Of a stretch of DNA of 64,000 nt, positions 24,431 to 36,188 are shown piece by piece. Below the pieces are notes generated by a model. It ran no database searches. It was not told where the DNA came from and saw nothing but the letters and a program-made list of their open reading frames with translations. Position numbers and translations under genes: made by a program. This stretch comes from Pezizomycotina sp. ARF18 (lineage: Eukaryota; Ascomycota): assembly GCA_002224055.1 (NCBI GenBank), contig AZLU01000073.1, positions 1 through 64,000 on the forward strand, in the 5' to 3' direction. Positions within the stretch are counted from its first letter, which is position 1. Each line of letters starts with the position of its first letter.

Positions 24431-27400
24431 TATAAGTCGTCCAAAGTAATCGTCTACGAATATTACAAGAACAGATTGTGGAGGTGAAGTATATAGGAAT
24501 AAAAACAGATTACGGAGGGCACCTGCTTTCCCTTCTGTTATTTACTTCTCGCGGAGAGAGAAGAGAAAGTAAAGATATAAAGATATAAAAGACCAGACAA
24601 TCTCGCTGAGATGTCTCGCTATCGTTACGTCGTAAACTACGATTCCTGATGATCGTGAATGAGGGCTGAAGATAAAATACCCCAACAAGCGGAGGAATAT
24701 AACCAGTTATATAACAAAGCTGAACTACGGAATCAAAACATGCAACAAGTCAGCCATTTCTCGGTCCACCGGCCGCGCGTGCCGAGCAAAAAAGTCCGCT
24801 AATTGCCTTAGCGGTAGTCAGAAAGATCTGACATATTCTCCTTCTTCCCCCTCAATCTGCGATCAACAAGCATAAGCATACGAAAGCAAATACCCAAGGA
24901 CTAGGGGTTTGCTGGATTGACCAAAAGAGCCAGCCAGCACTCTCGCGATACTCATCGTTGGTTTCAAGTTATCCACGAGCGGTCCTCCGGGACGTAAACG
25001 TAAAAAAGCTTAAAGCACATAGACGTACGGAAGTTCAATATGCACGAGAAAAAAAAAAAAGAAGGGACGCGGAGGACTATGCCGATCCTTGCTATACGTC
25101 TCAAGGATACATGAACGAGCGGCATTTTCCAGAAGAAGAGCATTCAATGGTTATAGGAAGGCAGATGTCGTACATGCCTTTTCGATTCCCTATAACGGTT
25201 TCTCATTAGACACTTAAGGGTCCATCCCAGTATTTTTACCATACTTTAAGGACTTCATTACGGGTGTCACAATAAAAAAAAGACAAAGCGAGCTCCATGG
25301 GGAAAGGCGATGCTGCTATCTCGCCGCGGATCCTTCTTGGCGACGTAAGAAATCCGCGATGTGTAATCGAAATTTTTCTCCCCAATCAACCACCAAGGGT
25401 CATACCAAAAGGATATAGGATACCTTACGCAGAGTGTTGGAATTTCCCATAGCGGATAATGTATTGATGGAAATAGGAAGGCAGGTAATTTAGCCTCCCC
25501 GGTTTCCCACGTTATCGCGCTTCGGATAGGCAAATACTTCCAAATATAGGCGACTTTGGAACGGGCCAAGGCGTTACAAGCCAAACCGGTTGTGCTTCAG
25601 ATTGATTAACAAGAACCTCCTGAATGCCCTTCCGAATTTTTTCTTTTCTCCTCCAACTCCACTACAAGGATCTTGAAGGCTAGAAGCGCGGTATCGTCAT
25701 CCGCTATGGCATATTAGAGGTGAATTGTGTCTGGAACATTGACGAATACGAGGCAGAAGTAGGCAGATCTCCACTTTTTTGAAATTTTTCTCTTCTTTCT
25801 TAAGCTTATTCATGATCGTAGACGGTAGATATCCATCGGAAGAATGGGGGGTATATTCCGTAGGGCTGGACTTCTGGATTGAAGATCCGAGGGCGATGTT
25901 TGCGAAACAATGCCATCGTTACGCTAGATGAGCAACCCGCCGCTAAAGGCAAGAGGAGCGTCCGTGAAGACATAATTCTCCGTATTCCTCGCTAAAATTC
26001 TATGATAGTCATGAATAGAGGTCTCGTGAGTCGTCTTCTCTCTGATCTATGCAACACTGCTAAAGGTCGTAGGACTGCTGCCTACGACGATGATTTTCAG
26101 CGCATCTTCTATAATTATCTCCATGAATGTTTCTACATCTTTTAGCCCTGGCCTGTCACCGATCGATCAGCTTGGCTGTATGCATGTGCACCGGATCAAC
26201 ATTCGTCCTGAACCCACGGCGAGCCACGATTTTACTTAACTTCATAAGCTTTCTTGCGTTTGGCCAAGTCGCTTGGGTACTAATCTCGAGGGGAATCCTT
26301 CATATCTCCCATACCGGCAGAGACCGGATCCGACGAAATTTATATCCCCAACATTCGCTGAAATTCTTACTACGTGAGATTAATTATATAACCCTGAACC
26401 GGCGCTTGACGAATTTTCTTTCGGACGTGAACTCCGGCAGCGATAATCGGATCGAAGTACTTGCCTAGGCGCCTGCTAGGTCTTCCAAGTTGTAAAGTTT
26501 TCATTTGCCTATTTCCTCAGATATAGTACAAGCAATACTGACAGCGGTATCCTGTGATGCGATTTTTTTTTTTTTTTTACTTTCGGAACTTGAATGCCTC
26601 AAAGGCCACTCCGCAGCGAGGATGACCCCAGTAATGGGTAGATTCCGCATTCGCCTGTTGTATCAGGAGACGAGGGCAAATATTTTTATATCTTGAGCTC
26701 TCTACACTTTTAAAAATGTAACATTGAGGCTTTCCGAGTTTGCACTAGCAGCCTAAGTCAACGACTTTGTGAATTTTCCAGCCTTAGGTGTTCAGAACGC
26801 AGCCGTCGGAAAGACTGCCGAGAATATTGCGTGATCAGAAAATTTATTAGTAACGGTCCAAAAACCCAGGTATCGGATATCACGATCATTTCATCAGCAA
26901 TAGCTGAATTCTTGCCCAGAATACAAGCTGTGACATTCGTGGAGACCCGCAAATGTCAATATCCATGTTTTAGAGTCAGCTAGCCAAGCCCACAAGCACG
27001 GAGGAATCTTAAAATATCTTCAGCTCTGTAGTAAGTCCGACCTCCGGACGCGTAAGACGAAATTCTGGCCATAGAGATCAACCCAACAAAGCTTGGCTGT
27101 TTCCCGGTGCCAGTAAAGATTGAAACAAACCTGTGATATAGTACTTGTAATTATAGACATCCATCAAGGAACTTGATATATTCTTGCTGGAACGCGGAGA
27201 TAAGTTGAGGGGAGCAGTCAAAATATTCATAAACGTTTACCTAGGCTTTTAACTTTTGGTATACTGGTAAGGAATTCAGTACACATAAAAACTACTGTCC
27301 GTTTGTTTCAGCGTGTTGCGTGAAGGGCTTCGCCAACTCGACGTCCACCTGGCCCGCTTCGCTACGCGTGAAATGTGATATGGACGAAACTCCTTGGTAA

Positions 27401-27929
27401 GGATCACGATGTATCAATATCAGATGAAATACACGTAACTCCGCATCGAGACTAAGCAAGTATTATGGTCTACTTCTTTCTTTCTGATCCAGTAATCCCG
27501 GGCTATCAGAATGTAAAATCACAACGGAGAAGTCAAACAAGTCGCCAGAAAAAAAACATGGATAATACCCAGACTGTATACCGTGGAGACTGGGTCGTCC
27601 TATATCTCACTCATCATCGAAGTTATATACTCTCACAGCGATGGTGATACGTGATGACCAGAGCAGATTGGCTGCGCAGATGAAAGTGGACTTTCAATTA
27701 TCTCAAACTTAAAATCCGCCAACAGCCCGAAGGTATTTTCCACATTCCGAGACAAAAAACTTTATTTGAATGCTAAGTTTGTGACGAAATCCACTTTATT
27801 TGCTGTTTGAGTCATCGGTATTGCAGATATCATGACAAAACTTTACCATACTATGCCTATACATCCATGAATACCTATCACTAAACATGGTGCTTACCTG
27901 GCGTCGAAGAGATTCCCCGTGATAGCGCC
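24431..27929. other. Gene-free stretch, about 3.5 kb
   Basis: The promoter of the large secreted gene lies at the left. Beyond that I find no supported gene on either strand. Open frames at 24958-25209 (+), 25267-25584 (-) and 26127-26468 (+) are uninterrupted but carry no recognisable motifs. A T16 tract lies at 26563-26578. This may be old decayed sequence. Confidence 0.45.
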
Positions 27930-29383
27930 ATGGACAAGCTACCAGTAGAGATATTTACTTCCATCGCGGATTACTTCGGTAATGGCTCTGAGGAAGACCG
28001 ACAAACGCTGGCAAACCTAAGTCTCGTTTGTCGCGGGATCAATCTCCATATAACCCTTACCTATTCAAGGGTTTCAATACATTCTTCCTGGGGAAGTCCT
28101 ACGAAGACTTCCTCGAGCGGTCGACGGCTATGGCAAATTCCGACCTCCGCGAGTACGTCTTTGGCTTAAAGATAGCCTTGAGTAATATCATTCCCGCCGT
28201 GCTACAGTATTCATTCGCGGATGGCTTAATGTGACGAACTCCCTGATATAATCACAACTTTCGAGAAGCAAATGGTTCTGCTTATGAAAAGCTTCGCGCG
28301 CGGACAAATCACCATCTTCAACATCATCGTTGCGGACGAGTCGCTGGATGATTGTTCATCGAACCACAGAGAATTCATCGCTCAAGCAAGAGTTGCTTTC
28401 GCCATTTTATCCTCGAAGATTTTGTGTCACAGATCTCTATATTCTCTCGAGAAGCTTTTTTTATGCTTACATGGTGCGGACCTGGGGGCTTTCCTTTTTC
28501 AGGGGTCCACATCGCAGGGCCTAGAAGTAGACAACCTCCTCATCTCCCGGCTTAACATGATAAAGCCGCTCGACTTCCTCATCGATTACAAGTGCACGGC
28601 GGCTTCCCAACGCAGCGATCGGATACCATTCTCTACGCCGAAGAACCACGCGGAGGCTCACATTACAATCTTAATCTTCGGCGACTCTTCGGAATTTCAG
28701 GCGCAGGAAAAATTTTCGTGTCCTCCAGCGCGCGAAAAAGAAAATTACCACCGCAGGACAGATGTAAACTCCTACGCTGAGTCGTGTTCATCCCGCTTCA
28801 GCACCCCCCGCTGCACCATGGCCTTTTCACGTTATCAATAAAGATCCAGACATCGAGTCCCCATTGAACGAGCTCGCTGTGCACGGACCTTTCATGACCA
28901 AACAGTGGACTCGGACGTGTTCCCGATAATGTTTCCCAACTTGACCAGCTCCACATCCAACATGTAATTTCGGTATATTCACACCTATGCATGACACCTT
29001 TCACTCTTGGACGAAAGGATTAGTCCACCTTGTGGATTTGGTCTCAAGAGATTAGCATACGGGAAAATTATGGGATCGGTAGGAGCGTTACATCGCCAAT
29101 CATGGTAGTGTCGGACGTTTACAGACGTGAGGTCGTCGAAGAGGAACTGAAGTTTGTAACAAAGGATGGATATCCGAACGTCGGGAGCCCTCTTTACAAA
29201 AATAGAGAAGGTGATCTAGATATCTTTTGGTCACTCAGAAAGACGGTGGAGGAGAGGAGGCTGAGGATGGGGTTAGAAAAGTATTGGTGGATATCCGATC
29301 TCTGTTTAAGAGAAGGGTTGTTCAATCGTTACACTGAATGGAATCTAGTCAGAAATTTACCTTCTTTAGATAAATGTATCTGA
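27930..29383 (+). CDS. F-box protein (subfamily A, copy 1), frame-broken
   Basis: The ATG at 27930 begins MDKLPVEIFTSIADYFGNGS and continues to TLANLSLVCRGIN, a good F-box (L-P-x-E-I-x-x-x-I ... L-x-x-L-S-L-V-C-R). The F-box binds Skp1 in SCF ubiquitin ligases; the rest usually picks the substrate. After a frame change come YEDFLERSTAMANSDLREYV and LSNIIPAVLQYSF. Further segments include RVAFAILSSKILCHRSLYSL. The end (29030-29383) reads EGDLDIFWSLRKTVEERRLR followed by MGLEKYWWISDLCLREG. That end closely matches the end of the next gene (VDSLIKLRDTVERRREERGL, then ERDSWLSEFC), so the two are paralogues. There are several frame changes and possibly small introns. The exact exon structure is not resolved. 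Confidence 0.6.
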
Positions 29384-29690
29384 GCTTCACTGGATATTTA
29401 TCCTTTCCTATAGGAGGAATAATACGCCTTCGCGATCGACTTGCTTGCTGAATTATGAACTTGAACCGAGCTCGATGGAAGAATAAGAGCGAAGCAGCGG
29501 TTAAGCATCCCGGATTTAGGCTCACCACCAACATATGGATGACCCTAGTACGAGGATAACCAACAAAATGGCATGACTTGAAGTTCCAGGTATGCAGACA
29601 GAATTTCCCCTTCCGAGCAACGGGGAAACTAGCTTGAAAGCTCATAAAGATCGTCTGCACTGGTATAGTATGAGAACTTCGTTTATTTGG

Positions 29691-29719
29691 GACGAGGCTT
29701 GACGAGGCTTGACGAGGCT
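29691..29719. repeat. Tandem decamer GACGAGGCTT, 2.9 copies
   Basis: Three adjacent copies of GACGAGGCTT, the last one base short, lie between the two subfamily-A F-box genes. It is too short to be a diagnostic element. It lies upstream of the TATA-like box of the second gene. Confidence 0.8.
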
Positions 29720-29792
29720 GAGCTGCACTCGTTGAGGCATTTATTTTGTTTTTTTCTCAGCCTCGCCGTCGTTAACCCGCACAATAACGACG

Positions 29793-29802
29793 ACTATAAA
29801 AA
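29793..29802 (+). promoter_or_regulatory. TATA-like box of the second subfamily-A F-box gene
   Basis: ACTATAAAAA occurs about 160 bp before the ATG at 29957. The match and position are good for a fungal TATA element, but nothing else supports it. Confidence 0.35.
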
Positions 29803-29956
29803 CGGGGCCGAAACAATATATCTTGCGATATTGTTGTGAATTGCGGACGGAGTGTAATTATCTACAAGGAAATATAAAGACATTACAGATTTCCGAGGGA
29901 ACTACCGGTTTATTATCGCAGGACGGTCGAAATTGCAGGGCCTCTAAATCAAGACG

Positions 29957-31333
29957 ATGTCGCCGAGGCTTAACGACCTACCGGATGAACTTTTACTAGA
30001 GGTGATTGCGCAGCGTCATAACTCCCTTTTCGTTTACGCAGCTAAATTTCTCATGCTTGCTTTAAGATCATAGGCTGGTGCGATTGCGACCGCTGGTGGT
30101 CCATCGCTAAAAGTTCTCCGGATGAGTTGTTGTTCGTAGACGCAATTAAACAACTCCGCCTCGTGTCCCGAGGTTTTGTCGGCTCGCCTCGATCCATCTA
30201 TTCAGGCGAATCGAAAATAGTGTTCGAGAATGCAAACTCAGGCTCACCGCCAACCCGAGATCTTCTGCTATAAGGTTAAATGCTTAGAGTCCCCGCATTC
30301 GTACTTTCGCCCTCTCGTGGAGACGCTGAAGGTGGAGGCTACGAATGTTGTCGGAGCATTGGACTCGGTAGAAACACTTCTGCCACGAGTGTTCGCATAT
30401 GAATTTCCCACTTTGAAAGCGTTGGAGATCGGTGCTGCGACGATGATATGGGAGTCTTCGCATTCGTATCCGACTGGTAATGAGGAGCGGTCGGCGAAAA
30501 GACTCTGCACATGGCTTCGCGAAGGGTTGTCGATTGCGAAGGCCCCGAACCTGCGGGAGCTGAAGCTAGATATCCGGCTACAAGAACTTAGGCGCCTTCT
30601 ATTAAATTACGAGTCCAATCAGAGAATCGCCACTTGCCCGATAAAACCCATACTCGCGAATCTGACGAGCCTTGAGATAACGATTCCTGATACTGCCTCC
30701 GAACCAGCAAAAACGAGAGCCACTAGGCCAACACAACAGGATCTTTTACCTTTAAAACTCATAATACTCATTTCTCAAAATCTGACAAAATTGAAAATCG
30801 ACTTCGATTACAGTGGGCCGATGTGGTGGTTCGATAAACCGCCGCATGTGGACTCACATTCTACCGTACCAACTCTGAAAGAGTTGGATATCTCTCAGTT
30901 CGACTGGCGAAGCCCACCGCGGCAGTCTAATATACAAACATGGGAGGCATTTGTTCTTTTCCTACAGATGTTCCCTAATTTATCTTGTCTATATATGCAA
31001 GATGTCAAGATGACTGGTATCGAATCGTGGTCACATGTCTTTGACTTTTTTACAGACTTCATGCCAGATCTCGCTGAGCTCTATTGCCACAACCTCCAGT
31101 GTCGTGTGCAGGGGATGGTCCAGAAGCTCTTCGACTGGCGAGCAATGCAGTACAGGGGATGTGGCATGAGGATACGGCCAATCGCGACTCCATATCAAAG
31201 GGATGTTGATTCACTCATAAAATTGAGAGATACGGTAGAGAGGAGACGAGAGGAAAGGGGTTTAGAGCGGGATTCATGGCTTTCGGAATTCTGCAAGGAT
31301 AAGGATGTCATAAAAGTTTTGACGATTCAGTGA
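29957..31333 (+). CDS. F-box/LRR protein (subfamily A, copy 2)
   Basis: The ATG at 29957 gives MSPRLNDLPDELLLEVIAQ, the first half of an F-box. A short intron (about 30032-30073, ending ATCATAG) may then lead to AIKQLRLVSRGFVGSPRSIY. After one frame change near 30270 a long clean frame runs to the stop at 31331-31333. It has LRR-like repeats: LVETLKVEATNVVGALDSVE, LKALEIGAATMIWESS, LRELKLDIRLQELRRLL, LTSLEITIPD, LTKLKIDFDYSGPMWWFD, LKELDISQFDW and LSCLYMQDVKMTGIESW. It ends LRDTVERRREERGLERDSW and LSEFC, the signature shared with the gene at 27930. About 430 residues. Likely an SCF substrate adaptor; the substrate is unknown. Confidence 0.7.
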
Positions 31334-31581
31334 CCTAGATAGTCGAGGAGAACACGAGATGTAGATACAGAACACACCGCATGAATGGATATAAGAGTAA
31401 TTTCTCTGGTATTGAGTGTCACTCAGTAACAAGGTGGTCTAGATTCAATTTCCCCAAACAGTCGTTTACGCTATTGCTCAGCTATTGTGCGACTGAGAAT
31501 TGCCCGGAGCCTTGTTAACCTCGTGCCCCGATGGAAGTCCCGCACTTTGTTCATGAACCCTAACGCTCGCAGAATTCAATC
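31334..31581. other. Short gap after the F-box gene
   Basis: No feature is seen. It is the 3' region of the F-box gene and the upstream region of the next weak gene. Confidence 0.4.
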
Positions 31582-32451
31582 ATGGATAGACCACGTCGTT
31601 GTGCTCATATGAGTTGGGAATGGAGTCCGAAGAATCGAAACCCGAGCACGTGGCTCCCAGAAGGAGAGTCTACCACAAAACGACTGTCGTCGGCGCCGGG
31701 TACGAGACCTCCACGCCATCGATAGGTGCCTCTGGATTGCGATGGCCCGCAGACTCGGAGACATCCGTATCGAGTGGAAGACTGCAGGAGACATCAATTT
31801 CCACACCAACGGTCTTCAGGCAAGAGACGTCAGAACCAAACACAAGTCGCCGAATTCAGAGGGAAACATACCGGGTCGGTGCATCCGATATATCTTCGCG
31901 CCACAAGCGGGTGACGAAAGTGATCCGTTGCAAAGCAGTTTAGGGCTGAGCTGATGCGAATGGGAATAACTGAAGACATGATGGAAGAAAACAAAGATTT
32001 CATTGCGAAATATATCAAGTCGCAGACGAAGGATAGAAGCAACCGCGGAGAACCGGCTAGGGCACCTCCACCGTCGGCGCCCCCGCCGCTTTACAAGGGA
32101 AAATTGGATCTTAAAACGCCTCCACAGGTACTAGCAGGATTGCTTGCGGCTATGGAAAAGAAAATGCAAAGCCAGGGCCAGAGACGGTGGCTGTGAGATC
32201 TCCTTATTCGCACAAGGCCCGATCCCGGTCATCGCCACCTCCGTTGCCCCGTCGGCCAGCGCGAAGAAATCGATCCTGCGTCGAAAGCTCGTGATAGAGA
32301 GGGCTTTACGCAAGAGGAGAAGCGACTGACATTTGAAGAGTCGATGAGACTTGAAAAGGTAGCTTTCCACCGGAAGGAAGCGGATCAGTTTTTCAAAGCA
32401 AGTGCGCCGGCGCAGCGGAAGAGAGCCTGCGCCGCGCTCTCCGTGATATAA
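31582..32451 (+). CDS. Unknown Pro/Ser/Arg-rich protein, frame-broken
   Basis: A start at 31582 gives MDRPRRCAHMSWEWSPKN. The middle, in a second frame, has MRMGITEDMMEENKDFIAKY, then Pro-rich RAPPPSAPPPLYKGKLDLKT, then VLAGLLAAMEKKMQSQGQ. A further frame gives an Arg/Ser/Pro-rich stretch (SPYSHKARSRSSPPPLPRRP). The end, LTFEESMRLEKVAFHRKEAD followed by QFFKASAPAQRKRACA, closes with a stop at 32449-32451. The protein would be about 290 residues, basic and partly helical. The family is not recognised and no signal peptide is present. It may be a decayed gene. Confidence 0.35.
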
Positions 32452-33365
32452 ACAGTATTCCAAATACCTCTACCCGATACAACTGGCATACGAATGCAAC
32501 TTGTCAAGGCACAAGTACTTCAAGGGAAATGGTAGGAAGCTCGCTTAGATCTGGAAATCCTGGTAACCGAAACTGGCGACACCAATCGTGATGGCGATGA
32601 CTATTTAATACAGAAGGTGGAGCTCATGTTAATGCTGTGATGGTCGTATTATTTCTGCCATGCGGAGTATATATCAGGATCGAAACAGGGGCCTAGCCAG
32701 AGTAATGATGACTCCGAGGAGGAAGCTGTTACCGGCGACAGAGACCACGCTCACGTAAAGACCTGCACTTGGGAAGTGATGGAGCTGACATGCAGCAAAG
32801 CGGAGGATTGAGATGAAATATTCATGAAGTGCAATCAGAACTCCACGTTTCTCATGGCTGAACTATTAGAGGTCGAAGGGATGGCGCGGATGCGCGTTTT
32901 TATCGGTCGCTCATACCTGAAAACTTCGTCCCAACATATTTTGGCCTTCAAGAACCTGTGGGCAATCTTGCGTCAGGGCTTCAAGTTAAGCCATCCTCAC
33001 CGACCAATGTCAAGTCCGGAGATCCCGCACTGCTGTTAGAGCCAGAAGCGACCATATCAGCGCCGAAGCCAGCTGGACCGAAGAACCGAAGTCTTCAATT
33101 ATCCTGTAGCCAGTGTGTTCGTGCTGGCATTGCGGTAACCATTTTCCCTCTCACCGACGAAATCTCACTTCTAAGAAATTTCAAACTGACCCAACGTAAA
33201 TCTTAGTCCGAATGTGAAGCTATAAATTTCGTGAATCGCGTTGGCGAGCTTGATTACGCTTGCGTGCGCTTCTCAACAATACGTCAGGTCTGCTCGTTAA
33301 CCTCTCTGCAAGCTACTCCGTCTATCCCACCACCGCCTCCCCCACCCCCACCCGCTGAGTACAGC
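32452..33365. other. Gap with a possible coding remnant
   Basis: An open frame at 32958-33206 (+) includes NLASGLQVKPSSPTNVKSGD and AGPKNRSLQLSCSQCV and looks weakly protein-like. I can assign neither a start nor a family. The poly-Pro stretch near 33330-33355 precedes the lectin-like gene. Confidence 0.3.
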
Positions 33366-34514
33366 ATGACCTCGCAAAGAACAGCGTCTTCAATTTTAGG
33401 GGAAAAAGTGAAAATATCCAAGATGTCGGAATTCGATCTCAACGCTTACTACTTGATCGAGAACAAAACTGCGGGCCTGCGTCCTTCCTCGAAGTCGTGG
33501 ACGCTGATACGATCAAGATGTCCAGACCCCGCGCTCTTCTGTCCTGCCTGCCCGCCGAAAGTTTTACTTTGAAAAGCTGCCACTAGATTCCGATGCAATC
33601 GGAGAACATTGGACGGACATGTATATAATACGAACCCTAGCAATGCCAACGAAATCCGAATTTGGGCTTCATTGCGCTGCGTTTCTTATGACATCTACGG
33701 GCTTGTCTGTGCAAATACACAGAGCTATTGACATATCAGACCGTGCCAACAGGACTTACTGCGAATCCGGCGTCTGGTGTATTAAGCTTCAAGCAGATGG
33801 TACCTTCCTGCTCATGAATCTTGGGCAGGAAAAGTTCCTAAAGGTCGAACCCCAAACATCTCAGGTCTCGGCTGAAGCCGGCTCCAGTTCGCTACCCGAT
33901 TCTTTCCACTGGAAACTTCGAAAGCTTCCCCAGAGTCTCCATCTCTACTAGCAGAACTAACGATGAACATGAAGACTACCGCGAAAATCCCAGATATAAA
34001 AAATAAACCACGTTATGGAAAACTTGGAAAGTAAGAGACCTCTTGGCCATCAGCAGCCTGGCTGATCTGGATCCCGACTCGCTGTATGTTTCCGCCAATA
34101 CCGCGTACGGGATAGACTTTTACCTAGTGCATGCAGAACGCCTAAAGATACTGGACTACCGGAGCTTCTCGGTACTCAGCTAATGCGTCTACGGAGAGTT
34201 TTACTTGCGTACGACAGCAGCCTGCAAAACAGGGAGCCTGTATGGCTATATCTAGTCTCGCCTGTGGTTTTACGCTGCATGCAAGTCAACCTGGCTTCAA
34301 GGAACGGCCATTATCGAACGTATTCATGACGCAGTCAACCCTCAGCCAATCTACCAGCGTGCTGTCTAGAAAGTCCTTTGAAGCCGAGGCCGCCCTATGG
34401 TACATACACGCAAGAGAAAAAGGCTATTTCCGCCTTTATAATGTCCTTCACGGGCTTCAGAAGAATCTCCGGCCGGTCATGGCGGTGTCTCCCTTCAAGT
34501 CACAGGCAGTTTAA
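33366..34514 (+). pseudogene. Beta-trefoil (ricin-B-type lectin-like) gene, decayed
   Basis: The likely start is at 33366 or at 33423 (MSEFDLNAYYLIENKTAG). Repeated subdomains look like the beta-trefoil lectin fold: a Tyr/Trp-led strand, a 'N-x-x-x-G' turn and then 'L-x-V'. Examples are NAYYLIENKTAG with FLEVVDADTIKMSRP; WTDMYIIRTLAM; CIKLQADGTFLLMNLGQEKF with LKVEPQTS; FHWKLRKL; and LWYIHAREKGYFRLYNVLHG with LQKNLRP. There is no signal peptide, as in many cytosolic fungal defence or storage lectins that bind carbohydrate. The copy looks broken in several places. The family call rests on pattern alone and could be wrong; MIR or actin-crosslinking-like trefoils are alternatives. Confidence 0.4.
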
Positions 34515-34593
34515 ATCATCAGGGATTTGACTGGTCATTCACAGGATACCAAATCGTATCAAATAGAAGTCACTATTCTAACCCACACTTGGA

Positions 34594-34610
34594 TTTTTTT
34601 TTTTTTTTTT
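34594..34610. repeat. Poly(T) tract, 17 T
   Basis: This is one of many long A/T homopolymers in the intergenic DNA of this window. It lies between the lectin-like relic (+) and the secreted cysteine protein (-). Confidence 0.8.
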
Positions 34611-34818
34611 GTAAATTACGACGACTTGTAGATAGACAGGGCGGTAAAACTACATTGACAAATGGCTACTAAGAACACAGCATTCGTATCTATGTTCCTA
34701 GGAAAGGAATAACAATCGCATCCAAACAAATGTAATTCCAGGCCTATCACTCTTTTGATTTTGTTTTGATAATACTTTGCACCATCGATCCGGAAAGCAA
34801 GGGCTTACTATCCTCAGT

Positions 34819-35424
34819 CTACCGGTCAAAATTGCCGAGTCTAACAACGCTTTCAGAAATTCCAGTTGTGTTCCTCAGCTGTTATCATGATAAATAAGAA
34901 TAGTTAGCTCCGAACGGCGAAAAGTGAAAGAACAAGGCTTTGTGAAGGGGTAACAAATGACTCAATGACTCACTATAATATTCATGTCGGTGCAATTTTC
35001 ATTGGTGTAAGTGCAAGCTTCAATCATTCCCTGGATGATCGTTTGATTTTTGATGCATCGCTATCCCTAAACCAAATCGCCGCGCCACCGAATATGGTAC
35101 AGGCGCCCAAGTTGTTCACAAAGACGTTTGGGTTTTCTAGCTCCGCGGCCTGGTTCAAGATATGGCCGCACATCTCGCTCGTGATGGTAAGATTGGCCTC
35201 CAGGAGACCCTGCATTTCCAAGTCCTCGTTGCTTAGGCTAGACCCGTCGGCCGAGGGCGGGCGCAGTAGCATATGCACTCGATACGTGGCAAGAGACCAT
35301 AGCCACTGTTCAAGTCTGTCGTGACAGGAAACCCCTCGAAGCCATCATCGTCTCGTGCGAAAAGACCACCCAACACACTCGGTAGTAGAGAAAGAAGGAA
35401 AAGGTTGGTAGTTGACTTGAGCAT
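34819..35424 (-). CDS. Small secreted cysteine protein, tandem copy A
   Basis: The ATG at 35422-35424 opens a signal peptide (MLKSTTNLFLLSLLPSVLGG). The mature protein has GFPVTTDLNSGYGLLPRIEC, then ICYC, then ITSEMCGHILNQAAELENPN, GACTIFGGAAIWF and EACTYTNENCTDMN. A GTGAGT donor at 34973 and an AACAG acceptor suggest a second exon ending LRNTTGISESVVRLGNFDR at about 34819. Two frame changes are needed, near 35265 and 35045. The protein shares its layout with copy B 0.8 kb away: GFPVT-DL, YGLLPR-E, a C-x-C, MCG-(H/Q)-(I/V)LNQAAEL, a later Cys, FGGAA(I/V)W(F/Y), and C-x6-NCT at the end. This is a clear tandem duplicate. Family unknown; probably exported. Confidence 0.65.
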
Positions 35425-36026
35425 CTTGGGATATATCTATTGTTGGACTGGAGAATAATGAATGGTATTGTTAGATAGAGACCTGCAGGTTGAGGCCGTG
35501 AAAGTCAACGTTGTTGTAATATTCAGGATCGCGGTTGTTATATTGCGATTTTCTTGGACGTTATCACTGAAAGCCAGCGGCGCGGTTGTGTGCTTGAAGA
35601 CTCGGAGTAGACTATTCGCCCTTTTAATAGGTTTGGTAAACCCCGAAGCGCAAATGTTTGCTATATGAGCAAGTCTAGAGCCCTTCCCCGAAGGTTCATG
35701 ATAACCGTAATTTAGCATCTGCTTGCGGAGAGTTTAGTGCATGAATATCAAGTTGTTTTATGCTTCTAGATATCCAGTAATCCTTTTTTTTTTCCTCCCA
35801 GGAAATATTCAGGTGAAACTTTGCAATCCAGCACGTTTCTCGCGTTTGGACAAAGCATAAACATCACGACGAACTTAGTTCAAGTTCTCTTGGCCAGAAA
35901 TATATCCGGAAACTTAAACTGGCCATCATCCGATTTTATGTAAGATCCTCCCAGTATCCAATTACGTGTCAATGACTAGTTGAAGCTTTACATGGCACGA
36001 AAACCAGCCTCGTACACAACCAGTTG

Positions 36027-36055
36027 TTTTTTTTTTTTTTTTTTAAAAAAAAAAA
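36027..36055. repeat. T18 followed directly by A11
   Basis: A run of 18 T is joined to 11 A, forming a perfect A/T inverted run between the two secreted-protein paralogues. It could form a hairpin. Confidence 0.8.
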
Positions 36056-36188
36056 CACGTTTGATCAAATACGGTGGATGAAGATTACTATCATAGTACA
36101 AACAATCATGATCTCAGCCGAGGTCGGTCGTTTCACAGACTCTAAACTAAACTACGACATAGCTTGTAATATCTTTCTTTCGCCTCCA

